From contig JAPTYO010000015.1 of assembly GCA_036873135.1 (NCBI GenBank), forward strand, positions 6,991,387 to 7,055,386: 64,000 nt of DNA, given 5' to 3'. This DNA comes from Clarkia xantiana subsp. parviflora (lineage: Eukaryota; Streptophyta; Magnoliopsida; Myrtales; Onagraceae). Positions within the stretch are counted from its first letter, which is position 1. Every line of letters starts with the position of its first letter. Below are positions 9,836 to 20,494 of this stretch, one piece after another. The notes below the pieces were generated by a model, which worked only from the letters and a program-made list of their open reading frames with translations, was not told where the DNA came from and made no database searches. Position numbers and translations under genes: made by a program.

Positions 9836-11680
9836 GGTATCTCCAGGTATCCCCCAAAGAAGGATGGAGAATTCTTGGGATCCCGCACGGATCGCTACTG
9901 TCGGTTTCACCGCGCAAATGGTCACGACACCAACCATTGTCGGGAGCTGAAGAAGGAGATCGAAAAGCTGATCCAGAAGGGGAAGCTCAAGGAGTTCGTC
10001 GGGGATAAGCGGTGTCGATCCCGCTCTCGGTCCCGATCGCGGTCCCGTTCTCGATCCCGCGATCGGTCCCCAAAGAAGAAGAGGTCCGACCCGGAGCCGT
10101 CCGGTGCCCGCAAAGAACGACGGGGCACTATCAATGTGATTCACGGAGGATTTGCTGCTGGAGGTGATACTTCGTCCTCTCGGGAGGTTTACGCCTCTAG
10201 AATTCCTACGGCTGTGGTGCTGGGTAAGAGGTCCCGATCCTGGACCCTGAAGGAAGAGATGGTGATCTCCTTTTCATCGGAGGATCTCATAGGCGTGGAG
10301 ACTCCGCACGATGACGCTTTGGTTGTGACCTTGGATGTAGACGGGTACGAGATGAAGCGAATTCTGATCGACGGGGGGAGCTCCTCCGATATTCTATTCA
10401 TGGACGCGCTGGAGGCTATGGGAAAAACGAAGAAAGACCTGAAGGAGGCCAATTTCCCGATGGTCGGCTTCTCTGGCTCCACCTCCTATCCGCTAGGGGT
10501 GATCACCTTGCCAGTGGAATTTGGCAGCGGGTGGAAATCAGAAAGAAGGAACGTCGAGTTTGTGGTAGTTGACTCCGCAGGGACTTACAACGCAATCATC
10601 GGGAGAACTACCATCAACCCCCTGATGGCAGTTGCCTCGACTGTTCACCAAAAGATGAAGTTCCCGACCGACCACGGAGTCGGAGAGGTCAAGGGTGGCC
10701 AGGTGGCTTCCCGAAAATGTTATGTTAACGCCACCCGAAGGAGGAGGCGAGAGGCCATGACTGTCCTCCAGACAGATACAGATCCTAGAGAGGAGTTTGG
10801 GCGTCCCGCCCCCATAGAAGATCTAAAAGAAGTTGAGATCGACGGACCCCAGAGGAAGGTGAAAATCGGGTCTGCTTTGACCGAAGAGACAGCCCGAGAG
10901 TTGATCGACCTCCTGAAAAAGTTCAAGGAGCTGTTTGCCTGGTCCCCGAGCGATATGCCAGGAATCAGCCCCGATGTGATCGTACACGAGCTGAAGATAG
11001 ATCCCGCGATCAAACCTATCACGCAGAAAAGGCGTCCGATGGGCACAGACAAGAAGATCGCGATCCAACAGGAGGTGGGCAGGTTGCTCGATGCTGGGTT
11101 TATTAAGGAGCTCCGATTCCAGACTTGGGTCGCTAATCCGGTACTGGTGAAGAAGACTAATGGGAAATGGCGGATGTGTGTGGATTTCCGCGACCTGAAT
11201 AAGGCTTGCCCGAAGGACTGTTACCCGCTCCCAAGAATCGACCGGCTGGTGGATGCCACATCGGGACATGAGCTGTTGAGCTTCATGGATGCATATTCGG
11301 GCTACAACCAGATCAAGATGGCTAAGGAGGACGCTCCTCACACGGCGTTTTATGCAGACAGTGACATCTATCACTACGATGTCATGCCTTTCGGGTTGAT
11401 CAATGCCGGGGCAACCTATCAGCGGATGGTGAATAAGCTGTTCGGAGATATGCTGGGGGAGACCATGGAGGCTTATGTGGATGATATGCTGGTGAAGTCC
11501 CGACAAGATGAGGATCATGTGCACAACCTAGCCATGGCGTTTGAGCGGATGAGGCTTCATCAAGTTCGCCTAAACCCGACGAAATGCGCCTTCGGAGTCC
11601 ACTCAGGGAAATTTCTGGGCTTTATGGTGAGCCAGAGAGGAATTGAGGTGAATCCCGAGAAGCTGAGGTGCAAGTGCTGA
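9836..11680 (+). pseudogene. Element A protease and reverse transcriptase
   Basis: Open from 9875 (601 residues), in phase with gag across one stop. In order: a gag-type CRFHRANGHDTNHC motif (residues 9-22); a run of Ser-Arg dipeptides (about 47-63); an aspartic protease with LIDGGSSSDIL (Asp at about 166) and the later IIGRTTI block; a reverse transcriptase from about residue 385 with FRDLNKACPKD, MPFGLINAGATYQ and the catalytic YVDD at 534-537. The enzyme copies element RNA into DNA in the particle. The frame ends at 11680 within a local rearrangement in the thumb region, just after FLGFMVSQRGIEVNPEKL, where a 31-base segment is duplicated. The protease has Asp-Gly-Gly rather than Asp-Thr/Ser-Gly, as does element B. 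Confidence 0.92.
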
Positions 11681-12192
11681 ATGGCCGACTGGCTGCGATA
11701 AACCATCGGGAGGTGCAAGTGCTGAATGGCCGACTGGCTGCAATGAATCGCTTCCTGTCCAAAGCTAGCGACCGATCAATGCCATTTTTCGAAGTCCTGA
11801 GGGCCAACAAGAAGTTCGAGTGGACCGCCAAGTGTGAAGAAGCGTTCCAAGCACTCAAGCAGCACCTTCGCACCCTCCCGCCGTTGGCAAAACCGGTTCC
11901 AGGCGAGCCGCTCTATCTTTACTTGGCTGTTTCTGAATTTGCCATTAGCTCTGTGTTAGTGAAGGTTGTCGAGGGTAATCAAGTCCCCGTCTATTATGTA
12001 AGAAAGGCGTTTGCCAAGTCTGAATTGAATTATCCTGCCGTTGAGAAGTATCTCTTTGCGTTGATTATTACTGCTCGGAAGCTAAGGCCTTATTTCCATG
12101 CACACGAGATTACTGTGTTGACGAACCAGCCTTTGAAGCATTTTTTGAACCGACCGGATGCGTCGGGAAGATTAGTGAAGTGGGCAGTATAG
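11668..12192 (+). pseudogene. Element A reverse transcriptase connection and RNase H
   Basis: Different frame from the preceding reverse transcriptase. It contains VQVLNGRLAAMNRFLSKASD, the start of the connection region, then the RNase H part typical of Gypsy pol (CEEAFQALKQHL, LYLYLAVSE, LNYPAVEKYLFAL, ITVLTNQPLKHFL). RNase H removes RNA from the RNA-DNA hybrid. The frame ends at a TAG (12190-12192) within a segment that continues in phase into the next feature (LSEFRIHFAPRTAIKGQALA), so this is a nonsense change rather than a domain end. The front of this piece lies in a tandem duplication at 11669-11742. Confidence 0.85.
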
Positions 12193-12246
12193 CTTAGTGA
12201 GTTTCGCATACACTTTGCTCCAAGAACGGCCATTAAGGGCCAGGCA

Positions 12247-14109
12247 TTGGCGGATTTCATAGCAGAATCTACAGCTCCCGATCTAGAAGAAGCGGGCCCT
12301 GTAGAGGGGGCAACCATGGAGGTCCCGACAGAAGAACCAGAGAGGGCAGAGCAATCAGAACAGCCAAACAAGGAAAATACCTGGGAAATGTACACAGATG
12401 GCTCCTCGAGTTCGGACGGATCAGGAGCAGGCTTTTTGTTGATACCACCGGGTGGAGGTGAGCCGCTCCGATACGCCTTGGCTTTAACATTCAAGGCCAC
12501 AAACAACGAAGCGGAGTATGAGGCTCTTATCACGGGCCTGAAAATTGCTAGAGGCACGGGAGTCGATCACTTGAGAGTGAAGTGTGACGCAGCTTTAATC
12601 GTAAACCAGGTTCAAGGGCGATATGAAGCGAGGAGCCCGATAATGAAGAAGTATCTACGCGAGGTACAAACCTTGAAGGAGAGCTTTAAAAGCTTCGACA
12701 TCGAGGCAATCCCGAGGGAGGAAAACGTAGAGGCAGATGCCTTGAGCAAATTTGCCCTAGGGGCACCCTTGGAAGAAAATCGGAAGGTGCACTTCTTGGA
12801 GAAGGTGATCTTATCGACCACCGACCCGACACAGGTGTGTGCCATTGAGGCAAGATCGGAGGAGGAGCCCACTTGGATGACCCCGATAGTCGCATACCTG
12901 ACTACGGGGACAGTCCCCGATGATAAAATAGTAGCCGATAGGATACGTCGGATCGCGGCTAATTACGTGATGCTGGACAATCAGCTATACAAGAAGGGCT
13001 GGTTCTCGACTCCGTACTTGAAGTGTGTGGCTGAGCCCGACGCGAGCCAAATCCTAAAGGAGGTGCATGAGGGAGTCGCGGCTTGCCATGAAGGGGCCCG
13101 ATCCATTATGAGGAAAGTGCTGAACTTGGGCTATTATTGGCCTACGATGAGCAAGGAAGCGACGACGTTGGTCCGATCCTGCCACGCATGCCAGAGGTAC
13201 GCCCCGAGTATCGTGGCTCCGGCCGCTAATCTGACATCCATCAAGAGCGCTTGGCCCTTCGCGCAATGGGGCATCGACTTGGTGGGACCTCTTCCACAAG
13301 CACAAGGTCAATGTAAGTATTTACTTGTAGCTATCGATTATTTTTCGAAATGGATAGAGGCAAAGGCATTAGCTAGAACGACGGGGAACCAGATCGTCAA
13401 GTTCCTCCAGACTCACATTGTGTCCAGATACGGGATTCCTAAGGTGGTGATCAGCGACAATGGTCCACCGTTTAACGGCTCTCAGGTGAGGGAGTATCTG
13501 GAGGAGTTGAACATCGAGCATCGGACAGCTTCCGTACGCCATGCTCAGACTAACGGTCAGGTGGAATCAGCCAACAAAATCGTGATGGATGGCCTGAAGA
13601 AGAGGGTCTATGCCTTGAAGGGCAAATGGCTGAACGAACTGGAAAACGTGCTTTGGGCTGTTAGAACGACACCCAAACGATCAACAGGGGAGACTCCGTT
13701 TGGCCTCGTTTATGGCACGGAGGCTGTCGTCCCCGTGGAGGTAGCTGTGGCGTCTCATCGGATGAGATATTACGAGCCTCTGACGAATGATGAGATGAGA
13801 CATCTGGACTTGGACTTGCTCGAAGAGAAGAGGCGAGAAGCCGATGAAGTCCAAGCTCGAATGCGTTTGGCGACGGCCAGGTACTACAATCGGCGAGTTA
13901 AGTCCCGACAGTTCTTCGTCGGGGAGCTGGTTTGGCGTCGCAACGAGTTTACCCTTTTGGATCGAATCAAAAAGATGTCACCAAAATGGAAAGGACCTTA
14001 TAAGGTCGTGGGGATGCCAGTTCCAAATGCATACAAATTGGAAGACCTCGATGGTAGAGTATTGAAGCATTCTTTTAGTGGCGAACACTTGAAGAAACAC
14101 CATGCTTGA
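12247..14109 (+). CDS. Element A second RNase H and integrase
   Basis: 620 residues, uninterrupted, in phase with the preceding RNase H piece across one TAG. Residues about 45-175 are an additional RNase H domain with YTDGSSS (Asp about 51), NNEAEYEAL and EENVEADALSKFA, which marks the Tat branch. The integrase follows, with a zinc-binding region (HEGVAACHEG...CHACQ) at about 275-315 and a catalytic core carrying Asp 344 (WGIDLVGP), Asp 404 (ISDNGPPF) and Glu 440 (NGQVESANK), a D,D-35-E arrangement. The C-terminal region (WKGPYKVV) resembles the usual Gypsy integrase tail, and no chromodomain is seen. Integrase inserts the DNA copy into chromosomes. All three catalytic residues are intact, unlike the damage upstream. 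Confidence 0.92.
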   Translation: MADFIAESTAPDLEEAGPVEGATMEVPTEEPERAEQSEQPNKENTWEMYTDGSSSSDGSGAGFLLIPPGGGEPLRYALALTFKATNNEAEYEALITGLKIARGTGVDHLRVKCDAALIVNQVQGRYEARSPIMKKYLREVQTLKESFKSFDIEAIPREENVEADALSKFALGAPLEENRKVHFLEKVILSTTDPTQVCAIEARSEEEPTWMTPIVAYLTTGTVPDDKIVADRIRRIAANYVMLDNQLYKKGWFSTPYLKCVAEPDASQILKEVHEGVAACHEGARSIMRKVLNLGYYWPTMSKEATTLVRSCHACQRYAPSIVAPAANLTSIKSAWPFAQWGIDLVGPLPQAQGQCKYLLVAIDYFSKWIEAKALARTTGNQIVKFLQTHIVSRYGIPKVVISDNGPPFNGSQVREYLEELNIEHRTASVRHAQTNGQVESANKIVMDGLKKRVYALKGKWLNELENVLWAVRTTPKRSTGETPFGLVYGTEAVVPVEVAVASHRMRYYEPLTNDEMRHLDLDLLEEKRREADEVQARMRLATARYYNRRVKSRQFFVGELVWRRNEFTLLDRIKKMSPKWKGPYKVVGMPVPNAYKLEDLDGRVLKHSFSGEHLKKHHA

Positions 14110-14640
14110 TGAAAGTCGCCTTAAGTGGTGCCCGATGAAAGTCGCCTTAAGTGGTGCCCGATGTAAAATCGCCTTAAGTGGTGTATGTTGTTTATCATTT
14201 AATTCGATGTAAGCCAATTTTGTGCCATCAATAAATAAAGAGGTTACTTCCGATCATAATGATTCTTAGATTTATTCTAAGTACTGAAAGTCGCCTTAAG
14301 TGGTGTGCGATACCAAGTCGCCTTGAGTGGTGCATGATTCTTAGATTTATTCTAAGTACTGAAAGTCGCCCTAGGTGGTGCGCGATACCAAGTCGCCTTG
14401 AGTGGTGCATGATTCTTAGATTTATTCTAAGTACTGAAAGTCGCCTTAGGTGGTGCGCGATACCAAGTCGCCTTGAGTGGTGCATGATTCTTAGATTTAT
14501 TCTAAGTACTGAAAGTCGCCTTAGGTGGTGCGCGATACCAAGTCGTCTTAAGAGATGCATGTTTCTTGGATTTATTCTAAGTATTGAAAAGTCGCCTTTA
14601 GTGGTGCATGATGGTAAGTCGCCTTAAGTGGTGCAAGTTA
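14105..14640. repeat. Tandem repeats behind integrase of element A
   Basis: Short units AAGTCGCCTTAAGTGGTGC and variants occur from the integrase stop onward, then a 75-bp higher-order unit (ATTCTTAGATTTATTCTAAG plus two GTCGCCTT.AG.GGTG words) repeats about four and a half times at 14259-14585. Because 75 is divisible by three, long open frames appear on both strands; they are repeat artefacts. Such arrays between integrase and the 3' LTR are common in Tat-type elements. Confidence 0.93.
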
Positions 14641-14829
14641 ATAAATCGTCTTGAGTAATGTACGAGAATGTCTTAAGTGTCTAGGTATCGACTTAAGCAA
14701 AGTATAGTAAAGCCACTTGAAGAAGTGCGTCAAAAAAATCGGAACTAAGAAAGTCTGATAATTGATAAGGGCTCAAAGGCCCGACGATTACAAAAGCGAG
14801 GAAGATACAAGGACTTTAAAGATAAGCAG

Positions 14830-17514
14830 TTAGGCTTGGTCCTTGTCAGCGGCATCTGCAGGCGCTGGGTCCACGAGGTCGGCGGCAGAAGGCTCCACAG
14901 GGTCAGCCACGGGAGGATCGACTATCGGAGCATCAACACTTGGGAGCTCTGCTGCGTCTTCGAGAATTGCGGGAGTACTCCCCCCATCACTCTCCTCCGA
15001 AAGGGAAAAGTATTTCTTCGCGAAGGGAGCGAGAGAAGGAGACTTGTCGAAGTTGATGACGTCGCCATACTCCAGGTGGAGCTCCTCAACCGCATTGAAG
15101 AAAGTGTTCTCCACCTCCGCGCCGAAGAACTTCACAGCATCAGCCTGGAAGTCTTCAGACCTCCGATAATCCTCCCGGCCCTTGATCTCGGCCGCGACCA
15201 GCTGTGCAGGAACCCCCGCAACTTGCTCCTCCAGAGCCTTCTTCTCGAGGACCAGCTTGTCCTCAGCAGTCTGCCGCTCCTGTCGCTCCCGCCTCAGGAG
15301 CCCCTCGAAGTCGCCAACCTGCTTTTGGAGGTCCTGAACCTTTCGGTCGAGGATGGCCTGCTCCTTGGCAAGTTTCCCCCGCGAAGATTTGGAGGCCGCA
15401 AGTTCCTCCTTAAGCTTGGCGATGGGCGCCCGGTCCCGCTCCCGGGACTCCTCATAGGCGAAGAGGTACCCAAAGAGACAGTTGAAGTCCCCGAGCTCCT
15501 ACGATAGAAGAAAGAAAAGTGTTAATGGACAAGCAACCAGTCTTACCAATGAAGAGGGAGAAGCGAAGTTTTACCTCTATCCGACGCAGAGACATCTCTC
15601 GAACATCCCGATGCATCGCCTCCCGATTCAGGGAAATCGGGTACCGCATGGTGGGCAGGATCGAGCCTGCTAGCAGATGTAGAGCCAGTTCTTCATGGGC
15701 ATCCCCTTGTCGAAGCTGGACCCCTTGCAGTGTTTGGATTGGGGTCCAGGGAGCATCCACCTGCGCGGGGTCGAAGGCCCTGTAGAAACTCCCGTCGAGA
15801 GGGAGAGGAGGAGGGCCAGCACGAGTCGTGGAAGGGCGCGCCTCCGGCTCGACCCGGGCGGGGGAAGGAGTGAAGTCGTGGATGGGCGACGGCTGTCGCT
15901 GCTGCGGAGAAGATGAAGGGGGCAGCCCCTGAGAGGTTGGTTTCAAGGGGGACTGCCCCGTCCTCCGACGATGATGAAGGGAGCCACCCTCATCAGTCTC
16001 CTCGGAGGAATCCAAGGTTTCCACCCGACGAAATTGCTCGCCAGTCAGGGTTTTCTCCCCAGTTGAGGGAGGCGCCCCTGTCGAGGGTGGTGCACCCGTG
16101 GAAGCTTCAGCGCCCGACGGAGCTCCTGAGCGACCTGCACCTAGAGGACGAGAGGCTTTAGAAATGTAATCAGGGAGTTCATCAGGATTCTTACACCAAA
16201 CAATACGTCGGGAGACATATTGATCCTTCCCGTGGTAGTGGTAGTAGCCCGCCTTCAGGACACGATGAGTTTCACCTCGAAGGATTCGTTTGACGTCAGC
16301 AATACGGGCCTCCCTGGTCGAAGGAATCAAATCCTTCGGGACCATCCTCCTATACGATTTAATAGCGAGACGGAGCTTTTTACCTTCTTCAGCGTTCTGC
16401 ACATCGAAGAGTTGGTCCACCTCCACGCGCTTCCGCTTAGGCTGCTCCGCAGAAGGAGACCCCGACGGAGCAGCAGCCTTCTTGGCGGACTTCCTCTTCC
16501 GCGAAGGGCGGACGGCATCGGTCTCCCCCTGCTTAAGGAACAGATCGGTCAGCACGGATACCTTCTTGGCTGCAAACAGTAAAAGAAAAGAGTTAGAGAT
16601 TTACCCAGGGAACCATATTGGAGGGGTCGTCGAAGAGCTGCCCCCCGGAGATTATGTCGAGGAGTCGAATCCCGACATTCACCAGGTCCCGCTCCACGAG
16701 AGAGTCGGCGTCGAGAGGAGTGTATGACTCCCCCCATCGGTAATGCTGGATAAGTTGAAGAGTCTGGAAGTCTTCATCAGTGTAGGTGTGGAAAGCGGGA
16801 GGAGAGTCCGCTTCCACCTCCCATCGGGGCCATGGGATCGAGGAGTGTCGGATAAAGATGTAGCTCCTCTTCCATCCGCTATTGTCGGACCCCGTATCAA
16901 CCAGGAGACCCCGACCCTTGACCACCTTCCAGGTGTCATTGGTCCAGTTACACAATCCGAGTTGTGCCTTGTTCCACTTCGGCATACGAGGGTAAAAGGC
17001 ACAAACCTCCGACTCGTTACACTTCATTCCATAGAAGGTTCTGAAGAGTCTGAGGTTGTACACCCACTTCTGCCAAAAGCAGAGGACCTAAAAGGCGTTC
17101 CACAGACGTATGGCGTGGGGTGAGAAGGTAGTCGGATGCGTCTTATAATGCTGACACATCTCGACTAAATTACCACAGAAAGGGAACCTAATCCCCGCCG
17201 ATATTTGCCCCGTAGAGACAAATACCTCCCCTTTCTGGGGACGAGTAACCTCAAGATTACCCGGGAGGCGTGGCCAAGGGTACGGGAAACGGGGCTCCCA
17301 GGTGGAAGTGATGCATCCCTCCCGAAGGGCTGCATCGTAGGCAGTACTAGAGATATCGTTAAGAGCATAATCAAAGTTGAAGGGTTTTCTTCCCTCGGAG
17401 CTAGATCCACTGTCTGAAAAAGTAGCAATAGCAAGGAAGGCACGTTGGGATTGTCGGAAAGCTGCAAACAAGGAAAAATGAGCAGGCAACGAAGAAGAAA
17501 TCCTTACCAGACAT
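14830..17514 (-). pseudogene. Antisense intron-bearing gene of element A (putative gypsy-type transposon protein)
   Basis: A minus-strand gene inside element A. ATG at 17514-17512. Proposed exons are 17514-17508, 17461-16605, 16569-15575 and 15498-14830, with GT-AG introns of 46, 35 and 76 bases. The first and third junctions keep the reading phase; the second is one base out of phase. A TAG at 17090-17088 also breaks exon 2, so this copy is probably inactive. Exon 2 holds an aromatic-rich domain (AIRLWNAF, MYNLRLFRTFYGMKCNESEV, YPRMPKWNKAQLGL) resembling the Pfam family named putative gypsy type transposon. Exon 3 is basic, then Pro/Ser/Thr-rich. Exon 4 is a strongly charged predicted coiled coil followed by an acidic tail ending ADKDQA. 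Function is unknown; antisense genes at this place are known from Grande/Tat-type elements. Confidence 0.75.
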
Positions 17515-17673
17515 GACGAATTGGAGGTTGAAGGAATGAACTGGGCGTTGCCGGGAAGATCATCGGAAAAGCACTAAGGTCTTCGGAATCGCAAAAGCTT
17601 GAATTCACAAAAGTTGTAGAGAGCTCCTGAAAATTCGAAGACGGTAAAAGTGATCCAACACCCACGGTTAGGG

Positions 17674-17680
17674 TTTTATA
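17674..17680 (-). promoter_or_regulatory. TATA box of the antisense gene in element A
   Basis: TATAAAA on the minus strand (GCCTATAAAACCCTAACC), about 160 bases upstream of the antisense ATG at 17514. Position and context fit a separate promoter for the antisense gene. Confidence 0.6.
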
Positions 17681-18050
17681 GGCAAAGAGGACAGTTGAAG
17701 GGACACTTCGATCCGAGTCGTCGAAGTTGAAGCGTTCCAATCTGGACCGTTGAGATGGAACGTGCAGAATGGCAACGGGCGTAATGATGAAACGGCCTGA
17801 AAAGCACTTTTCAGAAAAAGCAGGCGCGAAAAATCAGGCACGAGTGCCGAAGACGTCGCTTCACTATCTGTTGCATTTAATGACTGGGGAACCGAGGAGT
17901 CCCCTCGGATTTGGCAGTTATCCACAAGGCATCGAGGAAACGTGAATGAGAAGACTAGTATTGAGTGACTATGCCAAGGGAAAGACCCCCGACTTCGATG
18001 TCGGGAGGTCGGGAGTTGAAAGACACGACGAACTAAAAGTCCCTCATGTC

Positions 18051-18061
18051 TTGGGGGCAAA
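18051..18061 (+). other. Polypurine tract of element A
   Basis: TTGGGGGCAAA directly before the right LTR; primes plus-strand DNA synthesis in LTR retrotransposons. Confidence 0.75.
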
Positions 18062-18777
18062 TGATGAGTCCGACTATAGCCGTTAGGCCCTTTTACGGTG
18101 AGGAAACGGCAAATAGGCCAACTGGGCCCTAAACTGGAGGACAAGAAGACCAAGGCAAAGGGTCCCGACGTAGGGAGTCCCAATGATGAAAGGTCCCGAC
18201 AGAGTCGGACCAGATAGACGAGCTAGAAGCTCCCGATGAGAAGCCTTTAAATAGGCCCCGGTGATGAATCCCTGAGAATGATTGGCCCTGTCATGATGAC
18301 GAGGGGCCCCGAGCGGTGACACAACGAGATAACTCTGGAGTCCCCGATGTTAGTCGGGACTCGTTATCAGAGGATAAGGCCGAGATACGCGGGGCGTGGC
18401 CGAGATACGCGGAACGTGGTTAAGATACACGGAGCGTGGCCGAGATACGCGGGGCGTGGCCGAGATAAGCGAGATCATGGCCTAGATAGGCGGGATCACA
18501 TCCGAGATACGCGGGATACGGGCTAACCACCCCCAACGGTTCACCAGGTAACTGAGGTACCTCTTCGCCTATAAAAGGGCAGAGGTCACCTCAGATCAAT
18601 TAGGTTGAAATACATTACATGAGATTACTGCTTACCAGTCCGTACGAAATACTCATTTAAGCATCGGAGAGGGATTCTGGGTCACCGCCCGGTCTATCCC
18701 CTCTTGCAAGATTGCGTGGAGCGAAGGAGCTAGGATCACCGTCAAAGATCGTACCGGAGTTCCACCGTGATCCAACA
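18062..18777 (+). repeat. Right LTR of element A
   Basis: 716 bp from TGATGAG to CCAACA, followed by CATAT. It has three more copies of a 20-bp GCCGAGATACGCGGGGCGTG-type unit (about 18378-18470) than the left LTR. TATA box at 18570-18577. Confidence 0.95.
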
Positions 18778-20494
18778 CATATCTTTTCCCAAGGGACTCT
18801 TACGGTAGTTGTTGGGATCTCGCCACATTTTTTTTTCCTTCATTTCTTTCAGGATGACTGAGAGTGGCGCATTCAGCGGGATGTAGTCTATGTTGTTGAC
18901 ATCCTTGGGTTTTTAGAATTCGCCCTGATGTGGTCTCTTAAACTGAGGCTGCCACTGCCTGTTATATTGGTTTCCCTGGGGTTGCTTCGCAGGTCCAGGC
19001 TTGTTGTTGTTATATATCGCGCGTGTAGCGCCCATCTTGGCTTATTTGTTCGCCCTGAACCTTTCAAGGTCCACGTATTCTTTCACTATTGATGTTAACT
19101 CTTCAAGAGTTTCGGCAGGGCGCTTGGACATCTTTTCCGCGAGTGAGTATCCTCGACGTCCTAGTTTTCGAATGAACGCTTTTAAAATGTCGCCTTCTGA
19201 CACGTTCGACTGGATGTCGGAAATATTCTGGTTAAAGCGAATCTAGTAGTCCGCCAAAGACTCATCAGTCTCCTGACGCACGTCATCTAGCGCGTCTGAT
19301 CCCTTTAATAGCATACGCTCTCTCATATACCTTTGAATGAATTTTGACTTCAACTATGGCCATGAGTCCACACTGTCACGCGGGAGCGAGAAGAACTAAT
19401 GTGCCGCAGACCCCACCAGGGTTTGCGGGAATGTCATAGCTAGATGGTGTGGATTGGTAGTCCTTCCCAGAAGTGATGCCTCGTGCTGCTGCACGTGCTC
19501 TATCGGTTCTCCTTTCCCCATGTACTTCTCAATTTTTACATTGTATAGTGCGTCTAGCACCTGACTGTATACCAGCTATTCAGTGAAGGGGTGAGAAGCA
19601 TTCTCAGCTAAGACATGTACGGCCCTCATTTTTTATTGCTTCATCTTCTTCTCTATTAGAACTTCCAAGCCTTTTGTTGTCAATCCTGTGATAGGGACAT
19701 TGTCATCCTTTATAGGCATCCTCCAACCAGCGTTATGATAACCACCGATGTGATGTTCCTGACTCATTTCATTGTAAGAACTTTCTTTGTGCTGCTATTG
19801 GGGAGGTGGAGATGGTTGTTTCCATGACTCTCCTGGTTTCTGCGCTCCTACATAGGGTGTGTAAGAGCGCGTTGCCTTCTGCCTTGTATTGTAGTGTTGG
19901 TGGTTAGCAGCCGAGTACTGTTTTCCTTCGCGCAGCGAAGTTCATTGTCGGGTAGTGTCATGCGACACTGCTCTTGAAGCGGTGGCTGCCTGTATACTGG
20001 CGGCGATGGGGTGGAGGTGGAGGTGGTGGTGCATATCCTTGGTTCCTTTAGGCCTCCCTGAAAGCCAAAAGTTCCTCTATTGCTGCCATCATAGCAGTTG
20101 TGACTGTCGGCGCAGTCTGTGATCCTCCAACTTGGTGCTGGGGTTCCACTGTGGGCATCCCGTAGGGATGTTCCCTCCTCCTAGGTACTCTGTTCTCAAA
20201 ACTAGGCGGCGGTGCGTCGGCTTGAGCGTTGTATGTCTGCTACTCATGCTGCGCTGGGCGCGCACTTGGGGTTGGGACTGAGGAGGCTGTGGACGTGGCC
20301 TCTGGAATGTGGGAAGGACCGGGCTGGTTCATCATTGGTGGTGCCTGCCTACTTGCTTGTGCGACAGGGATTTTCTTTGGGCGCCCCGGGCCACTTTTCT
20401 TCTCTGGGTTTACATTGTCGAGAGGTTGAGTATTACTCGTCATAGTTGTGGTGCTGAATGGATTTTGTGTTCGAATCTCGCGGATAGCGCCAAA
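18778..20494 (-). pseudogene. Element B gag (Gypsy, minus strand)
   Basis: Minus-strand gag of the older element B. A conserved core reads in one frame at about 19330-19030: ETDESLADY..RFNQNIS, ILKAFIRKLGRRGYSLAEKM and LEELTSIVKEYVDLERFRAN, the usual gag sequence around the helical core. A TAG and several frame breaks lie in it. Upstream, toward 20450, the minus strand encodes a Pro/Gln-rich region (SGPGRPKKIPVAQASRQAPP) near the start of gag. At the other end the frame runs into the CATAT site where element A inserted, and continues at 8287 with a cysteine-histidine motif. The primer site and LTR lie next to it at 20477-20950. Confidence 0.8.
20477..20494 (-). other. Primer-binding site of element B
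   Basis: On the minus strand TTTGGCGCTATCCGCGAG directly follows the LTR end ...CAAAACA. A TGGCGC core is common in Gypsy primer sites; element C has the comparable TTGGCGCCGTCCGTGGG. Confidence 0.65.

Larger units (their letters stand above)
8288..18777 (+). mobile_element. Tat-like Ty3/Gypsy LTR retrotransposon (element A)
   Basis: About 10.5 kb, bounded by LTRs starting TGATGAGTCCG and flanked by CATAT duplications. Order on the plus strand: gag, protease, reverse transcriptase, RNase H, second RNase H, integrase. This order with two RNase H domains is typical of the Tat branch of plant Gypsy elements. A 3.9-kb 3' region carries tandem repeats and an intron-bearing antisense gene. By hand count the LTRs differ at about seven positions in roughly 645 aligned bases plus one 60-bp repeat difference, so the insertion is young. 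Even so, the copy lacks the left LTR end and primer site, has several stops and frame breaks, and cannot be autonomous. Confidence 0.95.

Noticed and set aside
10823..11524. 233-residue minus-strand frame under reverse transcriptase
   Set aside because: Shadow of the reverse transcriptase frame; no domain and no independent start context.
14228..14627. Open frames of 110 and 122 residues on both strands
   Set aside because: Produced by a 75-bp tandem repeat whose length is divisible by three.
14836..15507. Plus-strand frame of 223 residues over the antisense gene
   Set aside because: Leu/Arg-rich mirror of the coiled-coil exon on the other strand, where splice sites and codon pattern support the minus strand.
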